NCBI RefSeq assembly: GCF_000732195.1
Contig: NZ_JNNU01000023.1
Location: 1 to 64,000 of the forward strand
Direction: 5' to 3'
Source of the DNA: Neorhizobium vignae
GTDB taxonomy: Bacteria > Pseudomonadota > Alphaproteobacteria > Rhizobiales > Rhizobiaceae
DNA: 64,000 nucleotides
Each line of letters begins with the position of its first letter. The stretch's first letter is position 1. This document shows positions 1 through 8,489 of this stretch, one piece after another. Made by a program: the position numbers and the translations under genes. Under the pieces are notes generated by a model, which was not told the origin of the DNA, did not search any database, and saw nothing but the letters and a program-made list of their open reading frames with translations.

Positions 1-112
1 AGTTCGGATCCCTTCAAGACCTGACACAAAAACAACCAGTCATGCGCACCGAGAAAGCCACAGACCCTTCCGGCCCCAAATGCCAAGCTCCGCCACCAGT
101 TCTGCGATTCTC

Positions 113-922
113 CTACCAAAGACCCTCCTGCCAAGCCTGGTACACAGTCCTTATGCTGGGTTGAAACCCCAGGCCGCGGGCGAGAGACGTATCGACATGG
201 AGGTGCCATGGATCTACAAGAGGCTCGGAATTTGAGACCAACCGCTTCCCCACAATGCCCGCCAGTTCGTAGATGGAGGAGGGCGCCTCGTCGGCCACGT
301 TCACGATGCGCCGATCTAAAGTACCCTCTAGCGCCAGCGTGACTGCCTGCGCGATATCGCGATGGTGGATCGTGCTCATGCGCTGCGCCGGATGCCAAGT
401 GCTCACGTGCTTGGAAAGAGATTCGAGATGTCCGTCTCCATCGCCATAAACGAAGGGAAAACGAAGAATCGACCAGTTCAGTCCGCTTTCGCGCAGTTCC
501 TTCTCCGCGGCCACCTTGCTTGCCGGATAGGCGTGCTGTGGATCGACCGGGTCGTCCTCCCTTCCCGGATGTGGATTGTCCTTATTGTAGACATGGCTGG
601 TGCTCGACATGATGAAGCGCGCGTCGGAAGCATGGGTCTTCACGGCGGCAATCAGGTTGCGTGTCCCGTTGAGGTTGCTCTTCCAGATGAGATTGGTGTC
701 CTGCGTGCGAAAGACGGCGGCGAGGTGCACGATAGCGGAAACTCCTTCGACGGCGTTCGTCAGGGTTGATGGGTCGAGAATGTCGCCCGTCACGGCTTTT
801 ATTCCGTCGGGGCCGCCCTTGCCCGCCCGGAGCAGGATGCGGCAGGCGAAGCCGGCCTCCACCAGCCGCGGCAATAGTCGCTCGCCGACGAGCCCGGAGG
901 CTCCGGTGATCAATACGGTCAT
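113..922 (-). CDS. NAD(P)-dependent epimerase/dehydratase-type oxidoreductase
   Basis: This 269-residue extended short-chain dehydrogenase has the N-terminal dinucleotide motif ITGASGLVGERLL (residues 4-16) and the catalytic YPASK (YxxxK) near residue 132. The motifs SSTSHVY and LRFPFVYG lie where NDP-sugar epimerases and related reductases carry them. It probably acts on a small carbonyl or sugar substrate in the cytoplasm, but the substrate cannot be read from the sequence. It begins 4 bases after the MarR gene stops, so the two form an operon, and it is probably repressed by that MarR protein. The ATG start is followed directly by the Rossmann fold, as usual for the family. Confidence 0.85.
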   Translation of the reverse strand: MTVLITGASGLVGERLLPRLVEAGFACRILLRAGKGGPDGIKAVTGDILDPSTLTNAVEGVSAIVHLAAVFRTQDTNLIWKSNLNGTRNLIAAVKTHASDARFIMSSTSHVYNKDNPHPGREDDPVDPQHAYPASKVAAEKELRESGLNWSILRFPFVYGDGDGHLESLSKHVSTWHPAQRMSTIHHRDIAQAVTLALEGTLDRRIVNVADEAPSSIYELAGIVGKRLVSNSEPLVDPWHLHVDTSLARGLGFQPSIRTVYQAWQEGLW

Positions 923-926
923 TTGC

Positions 927-1376
927 TCAATCCTTTCGCAACAGGTTCTGCAGTCGTTCGGTCGCTGATTTGAGGACGCGGATGGTTGTGGCGAGATCGG
1001 CCTCGTCGATCCCGCCGAACGCAGCGTCGTGAATGAAAGAAAGATCAGGAAGCCTGCGCCACAGGGCCTCGCCGGCAGTTGTCAACGCGAGCACACGTTG
1101 ACGCTGATCGTCTCCGCTCGCCGTCTGCGCGATCAGATCCTTTCGGACCAGCGTGGTGATGATTCCGCTCAAGGTCGCGCGTTCGAGTTCGAGTGCGCGG
1201 CCCAGGTCGCGCTGGACGGACGGCCCGTGGTTGGCGAGATACCAGAGAACGTACCATTGCGTGGAACCCAGATCGAAAGGCCGCAGGCGCTCGTCCATAA
1301 GGGCCCGACCCGCGAAGTAACACCGCTTCGTCCATGCACCCACGGAAGGATTTTTGGTGTCCGCCTGATCCCGCAT
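927..1376 (-). CDS. MarR family transcriptional regulator
   Basis: This 149-residue protein has the length and fold signature of MarR regulators. The winged helix runs from about residue 38 (STQWYVLWYLANHGPS) through the recognition helix RATLSGIITTLVRKDLI, followed by the wing segment GDDQRQRVLALTTAGEAL. MarR proteins are usually homodimeric repressors released by small phenolic or aromatic ligands. It is the first gene of a two-gene operon with the downstream dehydrogenase. A long inverted repeat sits just upstream of its ATG, which suggests autoregulation. The ligand is unknown. Confidence 0.88.
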   Translation of the reverse strand: MRDQADTKNPSVGAWTKRCYFAGRALMDERLRPFDLGSTQWYVLWYLANHGPSVQRDLGRALELERATLSGIITTLVRKDLIAQTASGDDQRQRVLALTTAGEALWRRLPDLSFIHDAAFGGIDEADLATTIRVLKSATERLQNLLRKD

Positions 1377-1391
1377 AGAAAAACCCCTGCA

Positions 1392-1434
1392 ATTCGTTCG
1401 CTACCATACGATAATCGCAAGGTACCGAACGAAT
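1392..1434. promoter_or_regulatory. Candidate MarR operator (14-bp inverted repeat)
   Basis: The arms are ATTCGTTCGCTACC at 1392-1405 and GGTACCGAACGAAT at 1421-1434. They are complementary at 13 of 14 positions around a 15-base spacer. The repeat starts 16 bases upstream of the MarR start codon, where a repressor would block its own promoter. That MarR binds here is inference from symmetry and position. Confidence 0.5.
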
Positions 1435-1649
1435 GTCAAGGCTCGCCGCGATAGGTTCTGGGTTAGGTTATCTCAGACCGCCAGAAGATAACGGACGTCT
1501 TCACCGAAGGTGGTGCAATAGCGTGGGCAATCCGGGCGACTGTCCACGATAAGGCAGTGGCCTTAAGGCAACGTGGTCCTCAGGGCGTCAGCATCGGACC
1601 TGGCTGCGCCCGGTAGTTATGCGTCACGAGAGTGATGTCATGGGCTGCG

Positions 1650-2540
1650 CTATCGCCAGCGCTTCACGTGATCGACGAGTGCCCGAAGTTTCGGAGCCAG
1701 ATTGCGCCGGCTGGGGTAATAAAGAAAAAAGCCGGCAAACGGAGGGCAATACTCCTGAAGGAGAGGGACCAATTGACCAGATTTGACATAGGGCTTGAAG
1801 GTGTCCTCCATCCCGAAGGTGATGCCGCCGCCAGCACATGCGGTTCTGATCATGAGCCACATGTCGTTGGTGGTGATCTGGGGGTCGACAGACACGTCAA
1901 ACTCACGCCCATGCTGGCCGAATTCCCATCGGTAGGGCGCACTTTGTGGCGCTGGACGCCAGCCGATACACCGATGGGCAGAGAGTTCTGAAGGATGTTC
2001 GGGCTTGCCGAAACGATCAATATAGGACGGTGCAGCGAAAGCGCCCTGGCGCTGGTCGCCTGAGACCGGAACGGCAATCATGTCCTGATCGATGACTTCG
2101 CCTAAACGTACCCCCGCATCATAGCCTTCTGCGACAATGTCGAATTCCTCGTCCGTGACGGTCACGTCGACCTGAACGGCGGGAAATGTGTCCGCGAAAC
2201 GCGCGATAAGCGGCCCTGAGATGAACTGCTCGGCGATGGATGACACTGCCAGCCTCAACAGTCCGCTCGGTGCGCTGTCGCGGTCCGCCGTGGCGTCGAG
2301 CGCCAGTCCGACTTCGGAAATAGCCGGCGCCACCCGCTGATACAGTCGCTCGCCGGCCTCTGTGAGACTGACACTGCGCGTGGTGCGCTGGACGAGCGCC
2401 ACTCCCAGCCGATCTTCGAGACGCCGGATGGTCTGGCTTACGGCGGGCCTCGTGACGCCCAAATTCGCCGCGGCCACGCGAAAGTTCCGCGCTTCGGCGA
2501 CTGCCAGGAAGACAGAGATGCCATTCAGATCGATCGCCAT
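1650..2540 (-). CDS. LysR family transcriptional regulator
   Basis: This 296-residue protein has a full LysR architecture. The N-terminal helix-turn-helix (FLAVAEARNFRVAAANLGVT) is followed by the linker helix and the motif QRTTRSVSLTEAGERLYQRV. The effector-binding domain ends in the tail LFFYYP-like segment FFLYYPSRRNLAPKLRALVD. The same tail pattern recurs in the LysR genes at 4336 and 7378, so these are local paralogs. It is divergent from a damaged aldo-keto reductase gene at 2636, its probable former target. A short palindrome (TGGTTAGAACCA, 2541-2552) abuts its start codon. About 270 bases between it and the MarR gene hold only the MarR operator. Confidence 0.9.
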   Translation of the reverse strand: MAIDLNGISVFLAVAEARNFRVAAANLGVTRPAVSQTIRRLEDRLGVALVQRTTRSVSLTEAGERLYQRVAPAISEVGLALDATADRDSAPSGLLRLAVSSIAEQFISGPLIARFADTFPAVQVDVTVTDEEFDIVAEGYDAGVRLGEVIDQDMIAVPVSGDQRQGAFAAPSYIDRFGKPEHPSELSAHRCIGWRPAPQSAPYRWEFGQHGREFDVSVDPQITTNDMWLMIRTACAGGGITFGMEDTFKPYVKSGQLVPLLQEYCPPFAGFFLYYPSRRNLAPKLRALVDHVKRWR

Positions 2541-2635
2541 TGGTTAGAACCAGTTACCATAGTGGTCATCATTGGGCAAGTTGTTCGCTCTCCTTGGCGC
2601 GTCTACTTTGGATCCTACAACCCGGAGACAGCGAT

Positions 2636-3149
2636 ATGACGCTTGATGACTACAAGCTTCTTGGACGGTCGGGCTTGCGCGCTTCGCCTTTGAGCCTCGG
2701 AACGATGACCTTCGGTTCGGGCTGGGGATGGGGCCCAGACGGCGATGAGGTCCGCCGCATTTTTGATCTCTTTGTCGACCGGGGCGGCAACTTCGTTGAC
2801 ACGTCGGTAAATTACACAGTCATCGCCTCGCCCGGGCATCTGGACGAACGGGCGATCGAAATTGCCGAGGAGGCGAAGGCCCTCGCTGAAGAGGTCGGTT
2901 CCACGCCGTCACGGGTGGCGCTTGCGTGGACGCTGGCCAATCCGACCGTCGTCTCGCCCATTGTCGGTGCCCGCACGCTCGCCCAGGCGGAGGACAATCT
3001 CGCTGCTCAGGATCTCGTGCTCACGCCGGAACAGGTGGACCGTCTGAACCGGGACAGCGCGCCAACCCCATCTTTCCGGCTCGCTTCACGCACGTCCCCT
3101 CGTCCAGAAACTGATCTTCGGCGCCGCCGCGGTCGAACGCCGCGACTGA
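2636..3149 (+). pseudogene. Aldo/keto reductase remnant with internal deletion and frameshifts
   Basis: Reading starts at an ATG after the ribosome-binding-like CCGGAGACAG. The N-terminus (YKLLGRSGLRASPLSLGTMT) is a normal aldo-keto reductase beginning and reaches RGGNFVDTSVNYT, which includes the catalytic Asp/Tyr region. The protein then jumps at about 2815 to the C-terminal half (PSRVALAWTLANPTVVSPIV, then VGARTLAQAEDNL). About 130-150 residues carrying the catalytic Lys and His are missing. The end is also damaged: after about 3060 the family sequence (PIFPARFTHVP) continues in another frame, and the last segment (KLIFGAAAVERRD) in a third. A non-functional gene is the clear reading. It was probably controlled by the divergent LysR. 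Confidence 0.8.
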
Positions 3150-3246
3150 CCGCTCAAACCACGTGACGCCTATCGACGGTGCCCGCAGCGTCATTGCCGG
3201 TCGATGGGTCTCAGAAAGCTCTCAGCAACAGGAAAGGACCGATACC

Positions 3247-3801
3247 ATGACCATTCTTCCGACACGCCAGCGGGTCGAAGGCGCTAGCCGAACGGCACTG
3301 ATCACACTGGCATTGATGTCGCCCGCCTTGCCGTTCCCGGCCATTGCCAACACCGCAGCGACACAGGTGCAGGCTCCGGACAATTCTGCGATCGAACGGC
3401 GGAATAAGGCTATCGTTGAAGCCGCCTTCGAAAAATGGCGTGGCGGCACCTATGTCTTCGCGGAACTTCTCGCTCCCGACGTCGTCTGGACGATCCATGG
3501 CTCCGGGCCGGTCGCCGGCACCTATCGCAACCAGAAGGATTTTATCGAACAGGCATCGCGCCCTCTGACCAGCCGCCTTGCGTCGCCGGTGGTGCCCGAG
3601 GTGCACGACATCTTTGCCGACGGCGACACCATCATCATCCGCTTCGACGGGACGGCGACCACGACGTCGGGTGCCCCTTATCGCAACCAGTTTGTCTGGA
3701 TCTTCAAGATGAAGGATGGCCTCGTCGTCAATGCGGAAGCCTTCCTGGACCTCGTTGCCTATCAGCAGGTCGTTGACAATAACGCCCCACGTTCCCAATG
3801 A
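3247..3801 (+). CDS. Exported SnoaL/NTF2-like protein
   Basis: This 184-residue protein has a probable signal peptide: a basic start, then ITLALMSPALPFPAIA ending at ANTA. A SnoaL/NTF2-like domain follows, about residues 45-175, with AAFEKWRGGTYVFAELLAPD, the tryptophan-rich VVWTIHGSGP and the terminal strand FVWIFKMKDGLVVNAEAFLD. These small alpha+beta barrels act as ketosteroid-isomerase-like enzymes or bind small ligands; its substrate is unknown. The ATG at 3247 is preferred over an upstream one because GGAAAGGA lies just before it and the signal peptide then starts correctly. It follows the broken aldo-keto reductase. Confidence 0.75.
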   Translation: MTILPTRQRVEGASRTALITLALMSPALPFPAIANTAATQVQAPDNSAIERRNKAIVEAAFEKWRGGTYVFAELLAPDVVWTIHGSGPVAGTYRNQKDFIEQASRPLTSRLASPVVPEVHDIFADGDTIIIRFDGTATTTSGAPYRNQFVWIFKMKDGLVVNAEAFLDLVAYQQVVDNNAPRSQ

Positions 3802-3904
3802 CCGACGCCCGAGGCTTCGGCACACCTGAGTGTCTGCCGAAGCCGGCACCGAGCGCATATGCGCGATCTCCCCTAAACCCAGTAACGCATATTGGAGCCA
3901 GACG

Positions 3905-4230
3905 ATGCGACAGGCACTTGCGGCAATCATCACCGCCACGCTTTCATTTCAATCCGCAGAGGCACAGGAGGCCAACTTGCAGCCGAACCATCCATATGCT
4001 GGCATGTGGTCACCGACGACAACCGTGTTCGCCATGAACTTCTACCGAATGGACGCTATGTCGAGGCACGCGGCCAGCGCAAGCGAGCCTATGAAGGGCG
4101 CTACGAAGTCGACGGAACGCATATTGAGTACTGGGACGACACGGGCTTCACGGCCGATGGCGATTTCGTCGATGCCAACACACTGCACCATGGTGGCATG
4201 ATCTTGCGGCGCAAGCCGGTGACGCCCTAA
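3905..4230 (+). pseudogene. Atu4866-like protein, frameshifted
   Basis: The gene starts with a signal peptide (MRQALAAIITATLSFQSAEA) and runs in frame to NHPYAGMW. The family continues there as VTDDNRVRHELLPNGRYVEA, and this sequence is present but one frame away. It then reads to the end (IEYWDDTGFTADGDFVDANT and GGMILRRKPVTP). Restoring one G after position 4009 would join the halves into a protein of about 108 residues. The second half closely resembles the Atu4866 domain of Agrobacterium proteins. A real frameshift mutation is likeliest; a sequencing error is possible. It follows the SnoaL-like gene on the same strand. Confidence 0.7.
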
Positions 4231-4335
4231 CATACCGAGCGAGCTTCCGCGATGAGGGAACAGCTCAAAGCCGTAGGATGCCGCCGGTCTTCCCGAAACC
4301 ATCTGACAGGGCGGACGCAATTTTCCGCCGTCCCG

Positions 4336-5235
4336 TCATCGCGACCTGTCCGCCTCTCGCAAGACGTCGATGAAGGCCCGTAACGGGGACGCCACATGCC
4401 GGCTGCGCGGGTAATAGAGGGCCAGGCCTGGTGTTGGCGGGCACCAGTCATCAAGCACGGACACCAGCTGACCGGACCCCAGAAACGGCTGGGCGAAGTA
4501 TTCCGGGACATAGGCAATACCGCGCCCCTCCGCCGCCGCCTGCACGAGAAGATCATTGTCATCGAGTGTGAGGTTGCCGGGTACATCGATCACGACTTCG
4601 GCGCCGCGTTTTGAGAACTCCCAGCGATAGCGCTTTCCGCTCGGCAAACGTTGGCGGATACAGCAATGCGCATAGAGATCGTCGGGCATATGCGGTCTTG
4701 CTTTCCCGTCAAGATAGGCGGGCGCTGCCACGGCTATGAAACGCACGTCGCCACCGAACTTCACCGCGACCATGTCTTTCGGGACGGTTTCCATCAGGCG
4801 TATCCCGGCATCGAAGCCCTGTTCGACGATGTCGACGAGCCGGCCTTCCGAAACAAGATCAAGCTCGACGTCGGGGTAGAGATCGAGAAAGCGCGGCACG
4901 ACCTCTGCGAGGAGAATGCGCGCGCCGCTCTTGTTTGCATTAATCCGCAGTGTGCCGCTCGGGGTGCCGCGCTCCTCCGACAAAGTATCGAGCGCGTGAT
5001 CGAGTTCCTGAAGGACCGGATCGAGGCGTGCGAGCAGGCGGGCACCGGCCTGGGTCAGCGACACGCTGCGTGTCGTCCGGTTGAAGAGCCGCACGTCCAG
5101 TTTTGCCTCCAGTCCGATGATGGCGTGGCTGAGAGCCGAGCGCGAAACGCCCATGACATCGGCCGCTCTGCGAAAGCTCTGGTGACTGGCTACCGCCGCA
5201 AAGGCCGCGAGATCATTCAAACTAGGGCGTACCAT
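4336..5235 (-). CDS. LysR family transcriptional regulator
   Basis: This 299-residue LysR protein has the N-terminal helix-turn-helix AAVASHQSFRRAADVMGVSR and the motif FNRTTRSVSLTQAGARLLAR. Its effector domain ends ALYYPRSRHVASPLRAF. It is a close architectural paralog of the LysR genes at 1650 and 7378. It is divergent from the short-chain dehydrogenase at 5329, with under 100 bases between them, so that gene and the lipocalin-like gene after it are the likely targets. Confidence 0.9.
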   Translation of the reverse strand: MVRPSLNDLAAFAAVASHQSFRRAADVMGVSRSALSHAIIGLEAKLDVRLFNRTTRSVSLTQAGARLLARLDPVLQELDHALDTLSEERGTPSGTLRINANKSGARILLAEVVPRFLDLYPDVELDLVSEGRLVDIVEQGFDAGIRLMETVPKDMVAVKFGGDVRFIAVAAPAYLDGKARPHMPDDLYAHCCIRQRLPSGKRYRWEFSKRGAEVVIDVPGNLTLDDNDLLVQAAAEGRGIAYVPEYFAQPFLGSGQLVSVLDDWCPPTPGLALYYPRSRHVASPLRAFIDVLREADRSR

Positions 5236-5328
5236 TCGTGAACTATCCTCACCATCTCATCTCAAATTGAAGATCTTATATCACCAATGTTGATGTTTTA
5301 CATTCGCATGGACAAAACAGGAGTTCAC

Positions 5329-6162
5329 ATGCCAAAGACTTGGTTCATCACCGGCGCTTCCTCAGGGCTTGGTCTCGAGATGACGCAACAGCTGCTCACC
5401 CAGGGACACAAGGTGGCCGCAACGATCCGCAGCCCAGGGGCGTTGGCGAAACTCGCGCAGGAATACGGCGATCGTCTCGATATCGTTCAGCTCGATCTGG
5501 CCGAACCAGAGAGCATTGCCTCGACCGTTAAGGACGCGTTCCAACGGCACGACCGGATCGACGTAATCATCAGCAATGCCGGCTACGGCCTGTTCGGTGC
5601 TGCGGAAGAGCTCACGAATGAAGAGATCGGCCGGCAGATCGCCACCAATCTTGCCGGATCCATCCATCTGATCCGTGCAGCACTTCCCCTTTTTCGAAGC
5701 CAAGGCGGTGGACGGATCGTCCAGGTCTCGTCCGAAGGAGGGCAGATCGCCTATCCGGGCTTCAGCCTCTATCACGCGACCAAGTGGGGGATCGAGGGCT
5801 TCGTCGAAGCCGTGGCACAGGAAGTGGCGCCTTTCGGTATTGACTTTATCATCGCCGAACCTGGACCGACCGGCACGAATTTCGGAGCCAATCTCGTCCG
5901 TGCGATACCGATGGATGCCTACGATGAAACCCCTGCGGGCGCCGTTCGCCGTGCGATCAGCGACGGAAGCTTCGAGATCAAGGGAGATGCGGCGCGCACC
6001 GTAGCCGCAATCATTTCAGCCGCCGAGAGCAAGACACCGCCACTGCGGCTTGCGCTGGGTAGCACGGCCTATTCATCTATCTCACAGGCGCTTTCCGCAC
6101 GCCTGTCTGCCCTTGAGGCGCAGCGTGGAGTGGCGAATTCCGCCGATCGGCAGGATCCGTGA
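5329..6162 (+). CDS. Short-chain dehydrogenase/reductase
   Basis: This 277-residue classical SDR has the cofactor motif FITGASSGLGLEMTQ at residues 5-19, the structural NAG (SNAGYGLFG) and the active-site YHATK near residue 148. It oxidises or reduces a small carbonyl compound with NAD(P)H; the substrate is unknown. The ATG at 5329 is chosen because AGGAG precedes it by 6 bases and the Rossmann fold starts at once; an upstream ATG at 5287 has no such site. It lies opposite the LysR at 4336 and begins a likely operon with the lipocalin-like gene. Confidence 0.87.
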   Translation: MPKTWFITGASSGLGLEMTQQLLTQGHKVAATIRSPGALAKLAQEYGDRLDIVQLDLAEPESIASTVKDAFQRHDRIDVIISNAGYGLFGAAEELTNEEIGRQIATNLAGSIHLIRAALPLFRSQGGGRIVQVSSEGGQIAYPGFSLYHATKWGIEGFVEAVAQEVAPFGIDFIIAEPGPTGTNFGANLVRAIPMDAYDETPAGAVRRAISDGSFEIKGDAARTVAAIISAAESKTPPLRLALGSTAYSSISQALSARLSALEAQRGVANSADRQDP

Positions 6163-6211
6163 ACCGCAGCAGCGGCGGAAACACACACCTCATGAACAGG
6201 AAGGAAAAAAC

Positions 6212-6706
6212 ATGTCCATTCGACCAGCTATATTGGTCCTTGCCCTCAGCATTTCGTCTTCTGCCTTCGCGCAGACCGCCGCAAAAAATCAGGTGGTAGG
6301 CACGTGGCGGATGATGTCGGCGACGATCGATCCCGGTGGAAAAAATATCTCCGCCTATGGAGAGAAACCCAACGGTCTTCTCGTCTTCACCCCCGACATG
6401 CACTTCGTGGAAGTTCTCACCGACGCCGACATTCCTCGGTTTGCTTCCAATGCCCGTGGTGAGGGAACGGATGATGAAAATCGCATGGCCATGTCACGCA
6501 GTATCGGGTTTTTCGGAACCTACACCGTTGATGAGAAGGGCGAATTCAGCGGAAACCGTGTCGAAGGCGCGACTTTTCCGAACTGGATTGGCAGCGTGCG
6601 AACACGTGATGATCTCACGCTTGTCGTTGATGGCGATCGTATGACCGAAAATTTCCGGAGACCGGACGGCACCAGAATCAGGATCGAATTCCGGCGCGTC
6701 AAATGA
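6212..6706 (+). CDS. Exported lipocalin-like protein
   Basis: This 164-residue protein starts with a signal peptide (MSIRPAILVLALSISSSAFA, cleavage after AFA likely). The mature part matches the lipocalin-like family found in proteobacteria: NQVVGTWRMMSATI, then PNGLLVFTPDMHFVEVL, FFGTYTVDEKGEF and the terminal FRRPDGTRIRIEFRR. These proteins often sit beside oxidoreductases and may bind a hydrophobic ligand in the periplasm. The start has a strong purine-rich site (AGGAAGGAAAA) just upstream. It follows the SDR gene by about 50 bases. Confidence 0.8.
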   Translation: MSIRPAILVLALSISSSAFAQTAAKNQVVGTWRMMSATIDPGGKNISAYGEKPNGLLVFTPDMHFVEVLTDADIPRFASNARGEGTDDENRMAMSRSIGFFGTYTVDEKGEFSGNRVEGATFPNWIGSVRTRDDLTLVVDGDRMTENFRRPDGTRIRIEFRRVK

Positions 6707-6808
6707 GGCCTGACAGGTGAGCGTTCGGACACGGTGTCGACCTGTTGCCGACGAGCTCCCGGTCCTCGACCACGACCAAGAATGGAAGCTATCTGGAGGA
6801 GGAAAGCC

Positions 6809-7438
6809 ATGCTCTTCAATCGTCGTTCCATGTTCAAGGCAGGGGCCGCCGTAACAGCGCTGGCGCTTTCAACGCCTCAAATTATGACACGCGCCGCCGT
6901 CGCGGCCGCTCCGGCGAAATCGGAAATCGGCAACGCCGGTTTTTACCGCTTCATGCTGGGCGAGTTCGAGATCACTGTCATACTCGACGGCATGCGCGTG
7001 TTCGATGGGCCGCATCCGACCTTCGGCGCTGATCGAAGTGAATTGGAGGTCGCATCCCTGATGAAAGCCAATTTTTTGCCATCGGATCGAATGATCGGGC
7101 AATTCAACCCGGTGCTCCTTAACACGGGGAAAGACCTCATCCTTTTCGATACCGGCAACGGGCCGGAGGGCAGGGCGTTTGGAACCGGGCAACTGGCGAG
7201 CCGCATCGCGGCATCGGGCTATGCGTCGTCCGACGTGACGATCGTTGCGATTTCCCATCTGCATGCCGATCACATCAACGGGCTCATGGACGGCGATCGT
7301 CCAAGACATCGAAGCGTCGCGTCTCGAGTTCGATGCGGCCGAACAACGCCGGATTTAAAAGAAGCTCCGATCTGCTTCTACGCAAGCTGCTGGTCAAATC
7401 GCTTTAGGTCGAGGGCATCCTTCGCCCTCCAGTCGTAA
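6809..7438 (+). pseudogene. Truncated Tat-exported metallo-beta-lactamase-fold hydrolase
   Basis: The first ~165 residues form a Tat-type leader (FNRRSMFKAGAAVTALAL) and the N-terminal half of an MBL-fold hydrolase (GFYRFMLGEFEITVILDGMR), reaching the zinc motif HLHADHINGLMDG. From about 7291 the sequence is unrelated (DRPRHRSVASRVRC) and runs to a stop inside the 3' end of the convergent LysR gene. The intact paralog at 8490 is 330 residues, so about half the enzyme, with the later metal ligands, is missing. A short stretch after the junction reads AIVQDIEASRLEFDAAEQRR in another frame, perhaps the tail of an unrelated gene joined by deletion. Confidence 0.7.
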
Positions 7439-8319
7439 CTCCTCATGTAATCGAGAAACGCACGCATGGCTGCGCTCGGGAGGCGGCGGCTGGGGTAGTA
7501 TAGAAACCAGTGCGGCAAGGTGGGGCTCCATTCGCCGAGAAGTTCCACCAGTCGGCCGGTTTGGATATACGGCTTGGCGTAGTCATCGAAGACATGGGCG
7601 ATTCCTCTGCCCGCCAGTGCAGCTTGCAGTTCGTTGTGTGCAGAACTCACCGTCAAGCGTCCAGTTGGAGTGACCTCGATCTCTTCGGTTCCCTCGTCAA
7701 AGCGCCAAGTGACGAGCGTGCCACCAGGGAAACGGCGTCTTATACAGTCGTGATCAACGAGTTCGTGCGGCGTCTGTGGCTCTCCGCACCTCTTGATATA
7801 GTCGGGCGAAGCTACGATTGCATAACGAAGCGCGGGTCCGAGCGGGAGCGCGATCATGTCCTGGGCCAGCTGCTTGCCGAACCTGACGCCGGCATCGAAA
7901 CCCTGTTCCACGATATCGATGACGGCGGCATCGCTGATCATCTCGATCTTCACCTCGGGATAGGTGTCCATGAAGTCGAACACCAGCGGGCAGAGAACAT
8001 GATCGACGGCCGGTGCCGGCGCGTTGATCCTGAGCGTTCCAGACGGGCTATCACGCAATTCATCGACTTCCGCGATTGCGAGCCTGATGTCGCTCAACGC
8101 CGGTGCCAGACGTTCGAGAAGACGTTGTCCTGCCTCCGTCGGGGACACGCTCCTCGTCGTTCGATTAAGAAGCCGAATACCCAGAGCCTCCTCCAGAGCG
8201 TTCATTGTTTGGCTTAAGGCCGATGATGAGATCCCCCGCTCGTGCGCAGCTGCGCGGAAACCGCCACAGCGCACGATGGCAACGAAGACATCGAAGCTAT
8301 CCAGGCGAATTGGGTCCAT
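7378..8319 (-). CDS. LysR family transcriptional regulator
   Basis: This 313-residue LysR protein has the helix-turn-helix VAIVRCGGFRAAAHERGISS and the motif LNRTTRSVSPTEAGQRLLER. The effector domain ends WFLYYPSRRLPSAAMRAFLD, with an extra 15-residue tail. It is the third of three similar LysR genes in 8 kb. It is divergent from the Tat-exported hydrolase/reductase/dioxygenase operon at 8490. A clean 7-bp inverted repeat lies between the two, so it probably controls that operon in response to a pathway intermediate. Confidence 0.9.
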   Translation of the reverse strand: MDPIRLDSFDVFVAIVRCGGFRAAAHERGISSSALSQTMNALEEALGIRLLNRTTRSVSPTEAGQRLLERLAPALSDIRLAIAEVDELRDSPSGTLRINAPAPAVDHVLCPLVFDFMDTYPEVKIEMISDAAVIDIVEQGFDAGVRFGKQLAQDMIALPLGPALRYAIVASPDYIKRCGEPQTPHELVDHDCIRRRFPGGTLVTWRFDEGTEEIEVTPTGRLTVSSAHNELQAALAGRGIAHVFDDYAKPYIQTGRLVELLGEWSPTLPHWFLYYPSRRLPSAAMRAFLDYMRSYDWRAKDALDLKRFDQQLA

Positions 8320-8340
8320 TGGGAAGTTTCTCTAATCAAG

Positions 8341-8366
8341 CTGATAAACTTACCGCAGGTTATCAG
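8341..8366. promoter_or_regulatory. Candidate LysR binding site
   Basis: A perfect inverted repeat, CTGATAA (8341-8347) and TTATCAG (8360-8366), is separated by 12 bases. It lies 22 bases from the LysR start and about 125 bases before the metallo-hydrolase start. A dyad of this size between a LysR gene and a divergent operon is the usual recognition-site arrangement. Binding is inferred. Confidence 0.5.
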
Positions 8367-8489
8367 ATCAATCGCTCCATGTCATGATCGCGCCAACCTA
8401 AGTGTTGCGCTCTGGAAACTTTCTCTCGTCGGTCATATCCGATCGAGGAAAGAGACAAAGCAGCGCGCCCAATGAAGAAGGGAAGACCG

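Noticed and set aside
3211..3939. 242-codon minus-strand open frame
   Set aside because: It is antisense to the SnoaL-like gene, which has a signal peptide and domain on the plus strand.
3998..4020. Programmed frameshift in the Atu4866-like gene
   Set aside because: There is no slippery sequence at the junction, so a plain mutation or sequencing error is simpler.
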